Below, one piece after another: positions 1-5,784 of a stretch of DNA of 13,851 bases (positions are counted from its first letter, which is position 1; every line of letters starts with the position of its first letter). The translations under genes were made by a program, and so were the position numbers. Source of the DNA: Candidatus Thorarchaeota archaeon (GTDB taxonomy: Archaea > Asgardarchaeota > Thorarchaeia > Thorarchaeales > Thorarchaeaceae); contig JAEOUL010000121.1 of assembly GCA_016839345.1 (NCBI GenBank), positions 1 to 13,851 on the forward strand, given 5' to 3'. Under the pieces are notes generated by a model. It searched no databases, was not told the origin of the DNA, and saw only the letters and a program-made list of their open reading frames with translations.

Positions 1-1196
1 ATGGAAATAGTCAGAGGTGACTCTACTCTTAATGCATTTGCATTGAATTGCGTGAATGGGTCGTAATAATCATGATCTACACTCAGAGTCATATTTACCA
101 TACCAATTGGCCAATTCGGAGCGATTGCTGTTGTATAAAGTTGCAAAATTTCATCGTAGACCAGTCCAAGCGTTTGCTGTGATGTTCCACTACCAAATTC
201 ATATTCAAAAATCAGTGAAACTACAGAATCGGAAACCGGTTCATTATAGGAATTGAGAACCGTGACATTAGCCCAGATATTACTGCCTTGAAGAGTTGTG
301 CTTGATTCTAGTGTAACTGTAGCATTTAGGATGTATAGGAGGTCAATATTACGGATTGTTGCTAGACTATAACGAGCACGAAGTACAGGAAATGCTGCTA
401 TGTCTTCGCCAATACCAACATCCACACTACTTACCCCTACCATATTAAATATCATTCCAACTTTTGCTTGATATTCCACTTCTCCTTGGAAACTAATCGC
501 TGTTAATTGGTCATCTGAGGTCGCAAGTAGAAACTCCTCAACACCATTTCCATCAAAATCCAATGTAATTGCACTTGTTGGGAATGCCTCACTCACAAAT
601 ACAGACCACTGTCTGGGTGTTGTCTCAGCTAGTTCGCATAGAGAAATGTTTCCTGATTCCTCAAAAACAAAAAGCTCGTCAATCCCATCCAAGTCTATAT
701 CATAAGGAAATATTCCCTTGATGTGGTCTCCAAGTAACTCTACAGAAGGCGAATCACCAACTTGCAATGTTTGATAATCTATCAAACACAAGTAAACGGT
801 AGGAGTGTCGCCTGACCATCCACTATATGCAGCAAGGAATTGATCACTTGCATGTGTGGAGTTAAAATAAGAGATGATACCAAGAGGTATGTCTCCTATT
901 GTTGATCCTGGTGAATTATAGTTCAGAATTTTTAGTTGTGTGAGGTTGTATGCTTGATAAATCTCTACTTCGCCAGTATCTCTTAATACAGCAATTTGAG
1001 GTCTTGCACCCACAATTGTTGCGTATGCCATTCCTACTACATCATTAGTAGTTTCAAGTGTACTACTAATATCAACCGAAAGATCATGTTCTATTCTTAT
1101 GATCTTCGGAGCTGAATAATTACCCTGAATATAATGAATTTCGTCAAATCCATCTTGATCATCATCAAAGATACTGATTGCATGTTCCTCAATCAT
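1..1196 (-). CDS. C-terminal fragment: FG-GAP repeats and beta-rich domain (partial)
   Basis: I translated the minus strand line by line: from ATG 1196 to the left edge (last full codon at 5-3) there is no stop, about 398 codons. The first residues lead straight into a calcium loop (S-I-F-D-D-D-Q-D-G-F-D-E). Further loops read Y-D-I-D-L-D-G-I-D-E-L-F-V-F and L-D-F-D-G-N-G-V-E-E-F-L-L-A. The last 110 or so residues lose the propeller pattern and look like a secreted Ig/invasin-like beta domain (I-W-A-N-V-T-V-L-N-S-Y-N-E-P-V, later M-V-N-M-T-L-S-V-D). There is no signal peptide or ribosome site before ATG 1196, and the frame is the one used upstream of the TAA at 1203-1205, so this is most likely the tail of the same protein and not a separate gene. 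The C-terminus lies outside the window. Confidence 0.75.
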   Translation of the reverse strand, partial: MIEEHAISIFDDDQDGFDEIHYIQGNYSAPKIIRIEHDLSVDISSTLETTNDVVGMAYATIVGARPQIAVLRDTGEVEIYQAYNLTQLKILNYNSPGSTIGDIPLGIISYFNSTHASDQFLAAYSGWSGDTPTVYLCLIDYQTLQVGDSPSVELLGDHIKGIFPYDIDLDGIDELFVFEESGNISLCELAETTPRQWSVFVSEAFPTSAITLDFDGNGVEEFLLATSDDQLTAISFQGEVEYQAKVGMIFNMVGVSSVDVGIGEDIAAFPVLRARYSLATIRNIDLLYILNATVTLESSTTLQGSNIWANVTVLNSYNEPVSDSVVSLIFEYEFGSGTSQQTLGLVYDEILQLYTTAIAPNWPIGMVNMTLSVDHDYYDPFTQFNANALRVESPLTIS

Positions 1197-1202
1197 TGGT
1201 AC

Positions 1203-2399
1203 TTATTTGTATGTTACGTTCTTCCACGATGTCAAATCATTTCCATGAAAGAGATAGAAGAGAGTGTGTGTATAGTTATATCTAGCGACAATGGGGTCTA
1301 AAATTGTGTCTCCATCATGCAATCCAGAATAGACCTCGAAACTATCAGAGGACGTTGTTGTCCCGATTGTTATGTTTGAAACGGATGTTCCATTAGGTGC
1401 AAAAGTTCTGAGATATGCAATTCTAGTTGTAGTCCCCAGTGTAATGATGTGGACTAGCTCATCACCAGCACTGTTGTTACCTACAGCCAAAACATGACCC
1501 ATTGCATGATCAATTGTTGCAGTGATATAGAACCCCTCTGCAAAATGGTCCTCAACATTTAGGACTTCAGGGTTTGTTTCGTTACCATACGAAAACGTGT
1601 TGAGATATGCATCAACCACCTTTACATAGTAGAGATATTCTCCGGCTTGAAGATCTGTTGTGATGTAGATGAACTTGTCATTTGGTGCCCTTATCATCTC
1701 GTTAGGCACAAATGGTGTCAAGATCCCTCCAGTTGCAGGTTTGATGTATATTGTTGCACGTGCAACATGAACATTGTCAGTCGCTGTGAGTTCCACTTTC
1801 ATAAAGGTGTCATAGATAGTCGGATGGGTTGGGTATAATGGGCCAAGAACTACACTAGGTGTTTCAGTATCACTCAATAGAATTGAAACACTATCCATCA
1901 CGGTGATGATGTCCTCTCTTCCGTCTTCATTGATATCATAAGAGGTGACTTGATAAAATGGTCCAGGGAGTCGATTTTCTTCATACCCTGTTATTCCATT
2001 ACTACCCCTTATCAAAGTCAACTGCCCTCGGGGTCCTTCAAGTGCTAAATCTGAATAAGAATCTGAGTCCAAGAGAGCAACTGCAAACCCTCGATTCCAA
2101 TAGCAAGAAACTTCCTCTTGTGTATGTCTAATAATCGTTCCAGTATTACCATCAAAGAACCATGCTGTATACCACATACTTGGTACAACCGCAAGATCAT
2201 CTATTGAATCATCGTTGAAAGATCCTGTCTTAAGATAGCCCTCTCCATTAAATTCACCAATCTTTCGAACATAGCTAGAAGTCAGATTATTGCCATAAAT
2301 TCCCACGAGCTCACTAATGCCCGAATCTTGGTTCATTAGAGTGATGGCCAAGTCATCAGTTCCGCTGCGTTTAGAGTGAGTTATCATATCACTAGCCAT
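1203..2399 (-). CDS. Middle fragment: FG-GAP repeats with internal Ig-like domain
   Basis: This 398-codon frame begins at ATG 2399, but that Met is probably internal: the same frame is open and propeller-like back to about 2522. Acidic FG-GAP loops occur at residues 59-72 (G-S-F-N-D-D-S-I-D-D-L-A-V-V), 109-120 (L-L-D-S-D-S-Y-S-D-L-A-L) and 153-167 (S-Y-D-I-N-E-D-G-R-E-D-I-I-T-V). About 180-282 looks like an Ig/fibronectin-like beta-sandwich (V-E-L-T-A-T-D-N-V, then a G-E-Y-L-Y-Y-V-K-V-V-D strand pattern), followed by more propeller sequence. There is no signal peptide, as expected for an internal piece. It ends at TAA 1205-1203, after which the same frame continues as V-P-M-I-E-E with further repeats, so the stop is probably not the natural end. 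Confidence 0.75.
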   Translation of the reverse strand: MASDMITHSKRSGTDDLAITLMNQDSGISELVGIYGNNLTSSYVRKIGEFNGEGYLKTGSFNDDSIDDLAVVPSMWYTAWFFDGNTGTIIRHTQEEVSCYWNRGFAVALLDSDSYSDLALEGPRGQLTLIRGSNGITGYEENRLPGPFYQVTSYDINEDGREDIITVMDSVSILLSDTETPSVVLGPLYPTHPTIYDTFMKVELTATDNVHVARATIYIKPATGGILTPFVPNEMIRAPNDKFIYITTDLQAGEYLYYVKVVDAYLNTFSYGNETNPEVLNVEDHFAEGFYITATIDHAMGHVLAVGNNSAGDELVHIITLGTTTRIAYLRTFAPNGTSVSNITIGTTTSSDSFEVYSGLHDGDTILDPIVARYNYTHTLFYLFHGNDLTSWKNVTYK

Positions 2400-3184
2400 G
2401 GATTGGAATGGATATTCGGTCCATAATACTGGTGAACCATCTCCTCTGATTGTTTCAACATTAACTCTCCCTGTACCCCAATTGGTACTGAGAATTGCGA
2501 TTTCATCCTGCGATGTTGCTGAAAATTACCTGCAGTCGCTCGTTTTATCTCCGGCATCGGACCATATGATCCAAGGAGTGTTCCATCAGTCGGATCCATC
2601 ATTATGATGGATTCCATGCTATAGATGGCGACATCGGTCTGAGTATCAGAACTGAAGTTTCCAAAGATGATTTCAAGAGGCCCAGAAACAGGACAATCGA
2701 AATTTCTGACAGTTACAGCATCGAAATCAGCAACAATCAGTCTTACACTTGCAGCTGTTGAATTAAACATGATGAAAAGAAACTCAGTATAACCATCATT
2801 GTCTATGTCAGCTCCAGTTAGAGTTTCATGAAACACATCCCCCGAACCAACGAAGAGGGAGTCATTCAGTGTGTTAATGGGATCCTTGAATCGTATAGTT
2901 TCTCCATGAAAATAGGCAAATCCAGACCCTATTGGAATAGTCCCTGGAGCAATTGAAAATACCGGATATGGTAACTTCACCCTAATGAAGTTGGAGGATG
3001 TTGAGTAGCTAGTACCTATCGGAATGGAATTTCCTGATTCAATGGGTTGCACCATACCCATGTCTGAAGAAGGAGTCAATAGGATAATCAAAACGATAAA
3101 GAATACACTCCACATTAGCAAATACGAGTGCTTTCCAGAGTGATCTCTCGCAGTTGGTCTAAATCTAGATTCAGATGGTGTCAT
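2384..3184 (-). CDS. N-terminal fragment: signal/anchor helix plus FG-GAP repeats
   Basis: This 266-codon frame starts at ATG 3184 with a good Shine-Dalgarno match (AAAAGGAG, complement of 3194-3201) nine bases upstream. Residues 1-20 are polar and charged, 21-37 form a hydrophobic helix (signal peptide or membrane anchor), and the rest is beta-rich. FG-GAP-type repeats with integrin-like calcium loops are visible: D-I-D-N-D-G-Y-T-E-F at about 126-135 and G-N-F-S-S-D-T-Q-T-D-V-A-I at about 175-187. From residue 222 onward the sequence (Q-Q-H-R-R-M-K...) loses the repeat character, because the real frame has shifted by one base at 2522-2525; the last 45 residues are therefore probably an artefact. 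It overlaps the next fragment by 16 bases, which is a by-product of the frameshift and not translational coupling. Confidence 0.8.
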   Translation of the reverse strand: MTPSESRFRPTARDHSGKHSYLLMWSVFFIVLIILLTPSSDMGMVQPIESGNSIPIGTSYSTSSNFIRVKLPYPVFSIAPGTIPIGSGFAYFHGETIRFKDPINTLNDSLFVGSGDVFHETLTGADIDNDGYTEFLFIMFNSTAASVRLIVADFDAVTVRNFDCPVSGPLEIIFGNFSSDTQTDVAIYSMESIIMMDPTDGTLLGSYGPMPEIKRATAGNFQQHRRMKSQFSVPIGVQGELMLKQSEEMVHQYYGPNIHSNPWLVI

Positions 3185-3229
3185 TCTAATCTTCTCCTTT
3201 TGTATTCATTATGTGCTCAATTTGGTGCA

Positions 3230-3272
3230 AATGCAGGAAACCGCCTAAACGGTAACCATTCATTCCTGCATT
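3230..3272. repeat. 10-bp perfect stem with nested 4-bp hairpin
   Basis: AATGCAGGAA (3230-3239) pairs perfectly with TTCCTGCATT (3263-3272). Directly inside, ACCG (3240-3243) pairs with CGGT (3250-3253), stacking on the outer stem and leaving a nine-base strand before the outer stem closes. It lies 46 bases upstream of the propeller gene start, so it could be a 5' leader structure of that gene or a DNA-level operator. Function is unknown. Confidence 0.5.
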
Positions 3273-3350
3273 CTCAGTACGTGTATTTAGGATTCTTAGG
3301 ATGTAACGAATCCAAAAATTCGACACTGTTTTGTTCAAAACGTAGAAGGT

Positions 3351-3472
3351 TGGTGGTCAGTGCCGAAAGGCAAAATGGTAGGAGGGGGGGAGTTTTCCTC
3401 AGCCCAGGGAAGTCCTTAAGCTTATGAGGGCATGTTACAGAAAATATTGCCTCATCAGCCGCCTGACCACCA
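3351..3472 (+). ncRNA. Candidate structured RNA (multi-branch fold)
   Basis: A perfect 10-bp closing stem, TGGTGGTCAG (3351-3360) with CTGACCACCA (3463-3472), encloses about 100 bases with internal pairing. Stacked on it is TGCC-GAAA-GGCA (3361-3372), a GNRA tetraloop hairpin that is only of GNRA type on the plus strand. Near the 3' side ATGAGGGCA (3424-3432) pairs with TGCCTCAT (3448-3455) with one bulge. Short complements also exist between the G-rich run at 3381-3390 and CCTC (3397-3400). T-rich sequence follows (TGTTTTCC). I could not match it to RNase P RNA, SRP RNA, a C/D-box sRNA or a known riboswitch. It may equally be an imperfect palindrome of no RNA function. Confidence 0.3.
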
Positions 3473-3587
3473 TGTTTTCCTAGACTGAGGTTCCTAATAA
3501 GCCCTACCCTCAAGTGTGTCGAGTACTACACTTCATGGATTTCCGGTAGCGCAATGCTATTCAATGAATTAAACGGGTTTCGAATTT

Positions 3588-4034
3588 ATGGCAGATAATT
3601 CGTATAAAGAGTACAAATATGGTATGACTAGTAGGTGGGTCAAGGAAAAGATTGTGACCATCGAGATTGAAGGAAAACCAGACTTTCATGTAGCCACACC
3701 ACCTGACTTCTGGCCTGAAAGTCCTAAAGATATCTTATCCCCTGAAGAACTGTTTGTCGCATCAGCTGTAGCCTGTTACGGAGTTTCACTATATGGGGTT
3801 GCTAAACGGTTTCATGCCGAGTTCGAAGGATTTTATGTAACAGCAACTGGGACACTCGATAAGGGAGAATATGGGTGGGAGTTTGATCAGATCACCCTGA
3901 ATGCTAAAATCACTGTCACTACCGAGAAAGACAAAAAGCGAATGGAGAAGGCTGCAGAGCGTGCACACAGATATTGCCTTGTAGCAAATTCCATGAAATG
4001 TCCTGTTCACCTCAAATACGAAGTGGTCCTCTGA
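3588..4034 (+). CDS. OsmC/Ohr-family protein (thiol-dependent peroxidase fold)
   Basis: At 148 residues this is the usual length for OsmC-family proteins, which use a pair of cysteines to reduce peroxides, mainly organic hydroperoxides, in the cytoplasm. The family core is visible: S-P-E-E-L-F-V-A-S-A-V-A-C at 51-63, giving Cys63 at the start of the central helix with a nearby Glu, and H-R-Y-C-L-V-A-N-S-M-K-C-P-V at 127-140, giving the partner Cys130 plus an extra Cys138. Strand-rich sequence (T-V-T-I-E-I-E-G) precedes the first Cys. The start is ATG 3588. No clear Shine-Dalgarno precedes it, so a leaderless or short-leader message is likely. It ends 22 bases before the convergent zinc-ribbon gene. 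The physiological substrate is not readable from sequence; some relatives are of unknown function. Confidence 0.85.
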   Translation: MADNSYKEYKYGMTSRWVKEKIVTIEIEGKPDFHVATPPDFWPESPKDILSPEELFVASAVACYGVSLYGVAKRFHAEFEGFYVTATGTLDKGEYGWEFDQITLNAKITVTTEKDKKRMEKAAERAHRYCLVANSMKCPVHLKYEVVL

Positions 4035-4056
4035 TAGAGAGTTTTTACAAAGGATT

Positions 4057-4434
4057 CTATGATATTTTAGGTAAGGAAATCTCTGCGTCGTACTCTTTTC
4101 CACACTCGCAGTTTAATTTTACAGACCATCGCCCTGGGAGGGGTACGTTAAACTCGTTTATGTGGTCTGCGATACTGTTCCTTATCCCTTCAATCAGTCT
4201 TACATAGGCGGCAGACAATTGAGTGATTTCATTTGGAAAGTCAAGGTCAGAAAGGAAGTATCTGAATGCTTGTTGGCATTCGGGACATGCAGTAAGAAGA
4301 AGATGTGTGATATCACTACAGTTCTCACACTTAATCTCGCTTCTATCAAGCTTAGGTGCCAATGGCACTTCTAGTTTCAAGTCATTAGAATGACCGCATA
4401 CATAACAATAGTAACGCAAAGGTAGCTCTGGCAT
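4057..4434 (-). CDS. Multi-zinc-ribbon protein of unknown function
   Basis: This 125-residue soluble protein has four cysteine pairs: C10-x2-C13, C36-x2-C39, C50-x2-C53 and C109-x-C111. The first two could form one zinc ribbon and the last two a second site that brackets a helical stretch (about 68-94, L-S-A-A-Y-V-R-L-I-E-G-I-R-N-S-I-A-D). I do not recognise the family. The Cys pattern and the opening Y-Y-C-Y-V-C-G-H suggest a zinc-stabilised nucleic-acid or protein-binding module; that is inference. ATG 4434 follows an AGAGAGG ribosome site seven bases upstream, and a TATA-like GTGTATATC lies further up (about 4465-4473). It reads away from the twin small genes in the same direction, 71 bases downstream of the nearer one, so read-through from them is possible. 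Confidence 0.75.
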   Translation of the reverse strand: MPELPLRYYCYVCGHSNDLKLEVPLAPKLDRSEIKCENCSDITHLLLTACPECQQAFRYFLSDLDFPNEITQLSAAYVRLIEGIRNSIADHINEFNVPLPGRWSVKLNCECGKEYDAEISLPKIS

Positions 4435-4505
4435 ATTACAACCTCTCTTCTTGAGTGATTGATGATATACACCAGTTGCTAAAAGTATACTGTGTATCGG
4501 GTTGA

Positions 4506-4739
4506 TTAGTCTGCGAGTGATATCATTTTTGCTGTGAGGACATTCATGTTGCCTATGTTTTCGGCTACAACATGTACTCTGCGACCAAGTTCAAGTGTGT
4601 CGTATTGAGTGGATACTGCAACCTTAATCTTCAGATGCTCTTTCTCTTCAGTTTCGATACCGATGAATCCGTATGTTTTCTTTCCCATATAACCCAACTG
4701 GGTTGATATGATAGAACCAGTGAAAATCTTCTCTGCCAT
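4506..4739 (-). CDS. Small beta-rich (OB-like) protein, tandem paralogue A
   Basis: The product is 77 residues and predicted all-beta: T-G-S-I-I-S-T-Q-L-G, then K-T-Y-G-F-I-G-I, then L-K-I-K-V-A-V-S-T, then G-R-R-V-H-V-V-A-E and L-T-A-K-M-I. Five strands of this spacing suit a small OB-fold or similar barrel, but no family is recognised. About 40 of 76 aligned positions are identical to the neighbour at 4810-5040, so the two arose by tandem duplication. Translation starts at ATG 4739 with a good ribosome site (AGGAGA six bases upstream). A TATA-like TTATACG (about 4775-4781) and an adjoining 19-bp near-palindrome suggest that it has its own regulated promoter. There are no Cys, membrane segments or signal peptide, so it should be cytoplasmic. 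Confidence 0.75.
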   Translation of the reverse strand: MAEKIFTGSIISTQLGYMGKKTYGFIGIETEEKEHLKIKVAVSTQYDTLELGRRVHVVAENIGNMNVLTAKMISLAD

Positions 4740-4757
4740 TGAAAATCTCCTGTCTGC

Positions 4758-4776
4758 ACGCGAATCTGATTCACGT
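4758..4776. promoter_or_regulatory. Near-perfect palindrome in operator position
   Basis: The plus strand reads ACG-c-GAATC-t-GATTC-a-CGT, symmetric around 4767 with eight of nine half-site positions paired. On the minus strand it sits directly downstream of the TATA-like element and ahead of the expected transcription start of the gene at 4739, where archaeal repressors often bind. No matching copy is seen before the paralogue at 5040. The regulator is not identified. Confidence 0.4.
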
Positions 4777-4809
4777 ATAACCTAATCTATCAGTGCAAGC
4801 TATCAGTTC

Positions 4810-5040
4810 TTATTTCAGATATACTATTGTCTTCGCTGTCAGGATTCCCATGTCACCGACTAATTCAGCTATAATATGGACTCTTGATCCGACATCTAAT
4901 GTTTCATACTTTGTAGAAGCAGCTATCTTAATCTTGACTTCTTCTTTATCTTCAGTCTTCACTCCAATGAACCCGTATTTTTTCGGGCCAATGTTTCCTA
5001 ACTGATTCGATGTTATTGCACCTGTAATAGATCTCTCCAT
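4810..5040 (-). CDS. Small beta-rich (OB-like) protein, tandem paralogue B
   Basis: The frame is open back to 5106, but the first 22 residues of that longer version are hydrophobic and have no counterpart in the paralogue. ATG 5040 (M-E-R-S-I-T-G) aligns with the start of paralogue A and gives a matching 76-residue protein, so I take 5040. It shares the motif Q-L-G-x-x-G-x-K-x-Y-G-F-I-G, the K-I-K-x-A-x-S-T-x-Y-x-T-L block and the closing L-T-A-K-x-I with A. Function is unknown; the predicted fold is a small beta barrel. The ribosome site is weak. A TATA-like stretch (TGTATTATACAT, about 5068-5079) lies 28 or more bases upstream of the ATG, consistent with a short leader. The gap to paralogue A is 70 bases and holds A's own promoter. 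Confidence 0.75.
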   Translation of the reverse strand: MERSITGAITSNQLGNIGPKKYGFIGVKTEDKEEVKIKIAASTKYETLDVGSRVHIIAELVGDMGILTAKTIVYLK

Positions 5041-5245
5041 TTTGTTTCGCCAGAGAATTATCAAGAAAATCATGTATAATACAATACATCGGAGCAATCG
5101 ATACAACTGGCATGCTAAACAGTTGCTTCGACTTTTATTTTCTCATCACTTCGATTGCAAAGTAACCAAGCTATACTTTAATACTTAATACTTAATACAA
5201 TAAAATATTAACAATAGTTAAAACATACAAATGATATGGATTGTG
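5041..5245. other. AT-rich intergenic region with heptamer repeats
   Basis: This 205-base gap carries the promoter of the 5040 gene on its left. An inverted repeat CAACTG (5104-5109)/CAGTTG (5120-5125) lies upstream of that promoter. Three tandem copies of a 7-mer, TTTAATA-CTTAATA-CTTAATA, occupy 5177-5197 within a very AT-rich stretch, next to the 3' end of the carbonic anhydrase gene. No protein or RNA gene is evident. Confidence 0.5.
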
Positions 5246-5252
5246 TCATTTG
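5228..5252 (-). terminator. Possible terminator hairpin after the carbonic anhydrase-like gene
   Basis: CAAATGA (5228-5234) pairs perfectly with TCATTTG (5246-5252) across an 11-base loop. The stem includes the stop codon of the minus-strand gene, and in the direction of transcription it is followed by T-rich sequence (TATGTTTTAAC..., then TTTTATTG), as in T-tract archaeal termination. Confidence 0.4.
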
Positions 5253-5779
5253 TCTATCTCTTTCAGCTCTTCCTTGTACCTGCGAGTATTCTCGATATAT
5301 GTATCAATATAGTCGTCAATAGCTTTTCTAGCCTCACCTTCTGGGTCAAGATCTCTCATGTACTTGGCCGGAACCCCCGCATAGATCTTGTTGGGTTCGG
5401 TTTCCATCTTGTTATGCAGAAGAGCTGAGTTTGCTATCATAGCACCTTCTGCAACCTTACTTCCGAGCATCAACACCGCGCCCATTCCAATGGCTGCATT
5501 GTCACCAATCAGTTCTGCATGGATTGTTGCATTGTGTCCTATATTCACCCTCTGTCCAATCTTGGTTGTGAACTGAGGGTCTGAATGGATTACTGCACCA
5601 TCTTGGACATTGGTTTCATCTCCAATCTCAATCCTTCCACGGTCTCCACGAATGGATGCCATTGGTGCCACGAATACTCTATCCCCAATTTTCACATCAC
5701 CAACTACTGATGCTTGAGGATGAACATATGCTGTTTCTGATATCTCAGGTTTCTTGTCACCTAGTCTATAGATTGTCAT
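5246..5779 (-). CDS. Gamma-class carbonic anhydrase-like hexapeptide-repeat protein
   Basis: This is a left-handed beta-helix protein of 177 residues from ATG 5779, or 180 from an upstream TTG at 5788 that overlaps the preceding stop. Counting from the TTG, the gamma-CA fingerprint is complete: R47 and D49 in S-I-R-G-D-R; Q62 and D63 in N-V-Q-D-G; and the three zinc-ligand histidines H68 (A-V-I-H), H85 (N-I-G-H-N) and H90 (T-I-H). Hexapeptide turns (V-G-D-V-K-I-G-D, I-G-M-G-A) run from about 26 to 125, and a C-terminal helix (about 150-178) supports the trimer. Many relatives hydrate CO2 in the cytoplasm, while others have no measured activity; the proton-shuttle region cannot be judged. The gene follows the methyltransferase by a few bases at most, so they are probably cotranscribed. 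Confidence 0.85.
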   Translation of the reverse strand: MTIYRLGDKKPEISETAYVHPQASVVGDVKIGDRVFVAPMASIRGDRGRIEIGDETNVQDGAVIHSDPQFTTKIGQRVNIGHNATIHAELIGDNAAIGMGAVLMLGSKVAEGAMIANSALLHNKMETEPNKIYAGVPAKYMRDLDPEGEARKAIDDYIDTYIENTRRYKEELKEIDK

Positions 5780-5784
5780 TGCGC

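Larger units (their letters stand above)
1..3184 (-). pseudogene. Interrupted giant FG-GAP beta-propeller surface protein (3' end outside window)
   Basis: Read as a whole, the minus strand from 3184 to the left edge encodes one protein of at least about 1,060 codons. Two lesions break it. At 2522-2525 the minus strand has four T; with a fifth T, residue F221 would continue as S-A-T-S-Q-D-E-I-A-I and stay open through 41 codons into the next frame. This matches the protein's own earlier repeat G-N-F-S-S-D-T-Q-T-D-V-A-I. At 1203-1205 an in-frame TAA interrupts the chain, and the same frame then stays open for 400 codons to the edge, still with calcium-loop repeats. The layout is signal/anchor helix, FG-GAP repeats, Ig-like domain, more FG-GAP repeats, then a second beta-rich domain. 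The product is probably exported and acts at the cell surface in adhesion or binding. Whether the lesions are real decay or sequencing errors cannot be told here; the homopolymer makes error plausible for the first. Confidence 0.75.
3185..3587. other. 403-base divergent intergenic region with inverted repeats
   Basis: The gap lies between the start of the propeller gene (leftward) and the OsmC gene (rightward), so it should hold promoters for both. I see no convincing protein gene: short frames on both strands have no family resemblance or good start context. It contains a long hairpin near the propeller gene (3230-3272), a possible structured RNA (3351-3472), a G7 run (3384-3390) and small inverted repeats near the OsmC start (AAGTGT/ACACTT around 3512-3533; TAGC-GCAAT-GCTA around 3548-3560). 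The middle is visibly more GC-rich than its AT-rich flanks. Confidence 0.6.

Noticed and set aside
56..256. Plus-strand small frames within 1-3184 and within other genes (for example 1647-1838, 6741-6962, 8148-8501, 10765-11115, 12570-12971)
   Set aside because: These are shadows of well-supported genes on the other strand or in another frame, and their translations have no coherent domain pattern.
3128..3427. 99-residue plus-strand frame overlapping the propeller gene start
   Set aside because: It is antisense to a well-supported gene start and has low-complexity Ser/Arg-rich composition.
3400..3460. C/D-box sRNA on the minus strand (TGATGA ... CTGA about 60 bases apart)
   Set aside because: The base before TGATGA is C where a purine is expected, the internal D'/C' boxes are unclear, and short motifs like these arise easily by chance.
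3351..3472. RNase P RNA, SRP RNA or hammerhead identity of the structured region
   Set aside because: Fragments look similar (GAGGAAAACTCC on the minus strand, GTCAG plus a GNRA loop on the plus strand, CTGATGA on the minus strand), but the second conserved RNase P region, the SRP AGCAG loop and the hammerhead GAAA are missing, and the length is too short.
3351..3472. Miniature transposon with terminal inverted repeats
   Set aside because: The 10-bp ends are perfect, but there is no target-site duplication beside them and no second copy in the window.
3274..3513. 79-residue minus-strand frame in the intergenic region
   Set aside because: It has no family resemblance and no ribosome site, and it overlaps the inverted-repeat structure. 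Its composition looks like translated non-coding DNA.
5041..5106. Longer N-terminus of paralogue B (22 extra hydrophobic residues, possible signal peptide)
   Set aside because: The paralogue lacks it, the extension overlaps the TATA-like promoter element, and ATG 5040 aligns with the paralogue's start.
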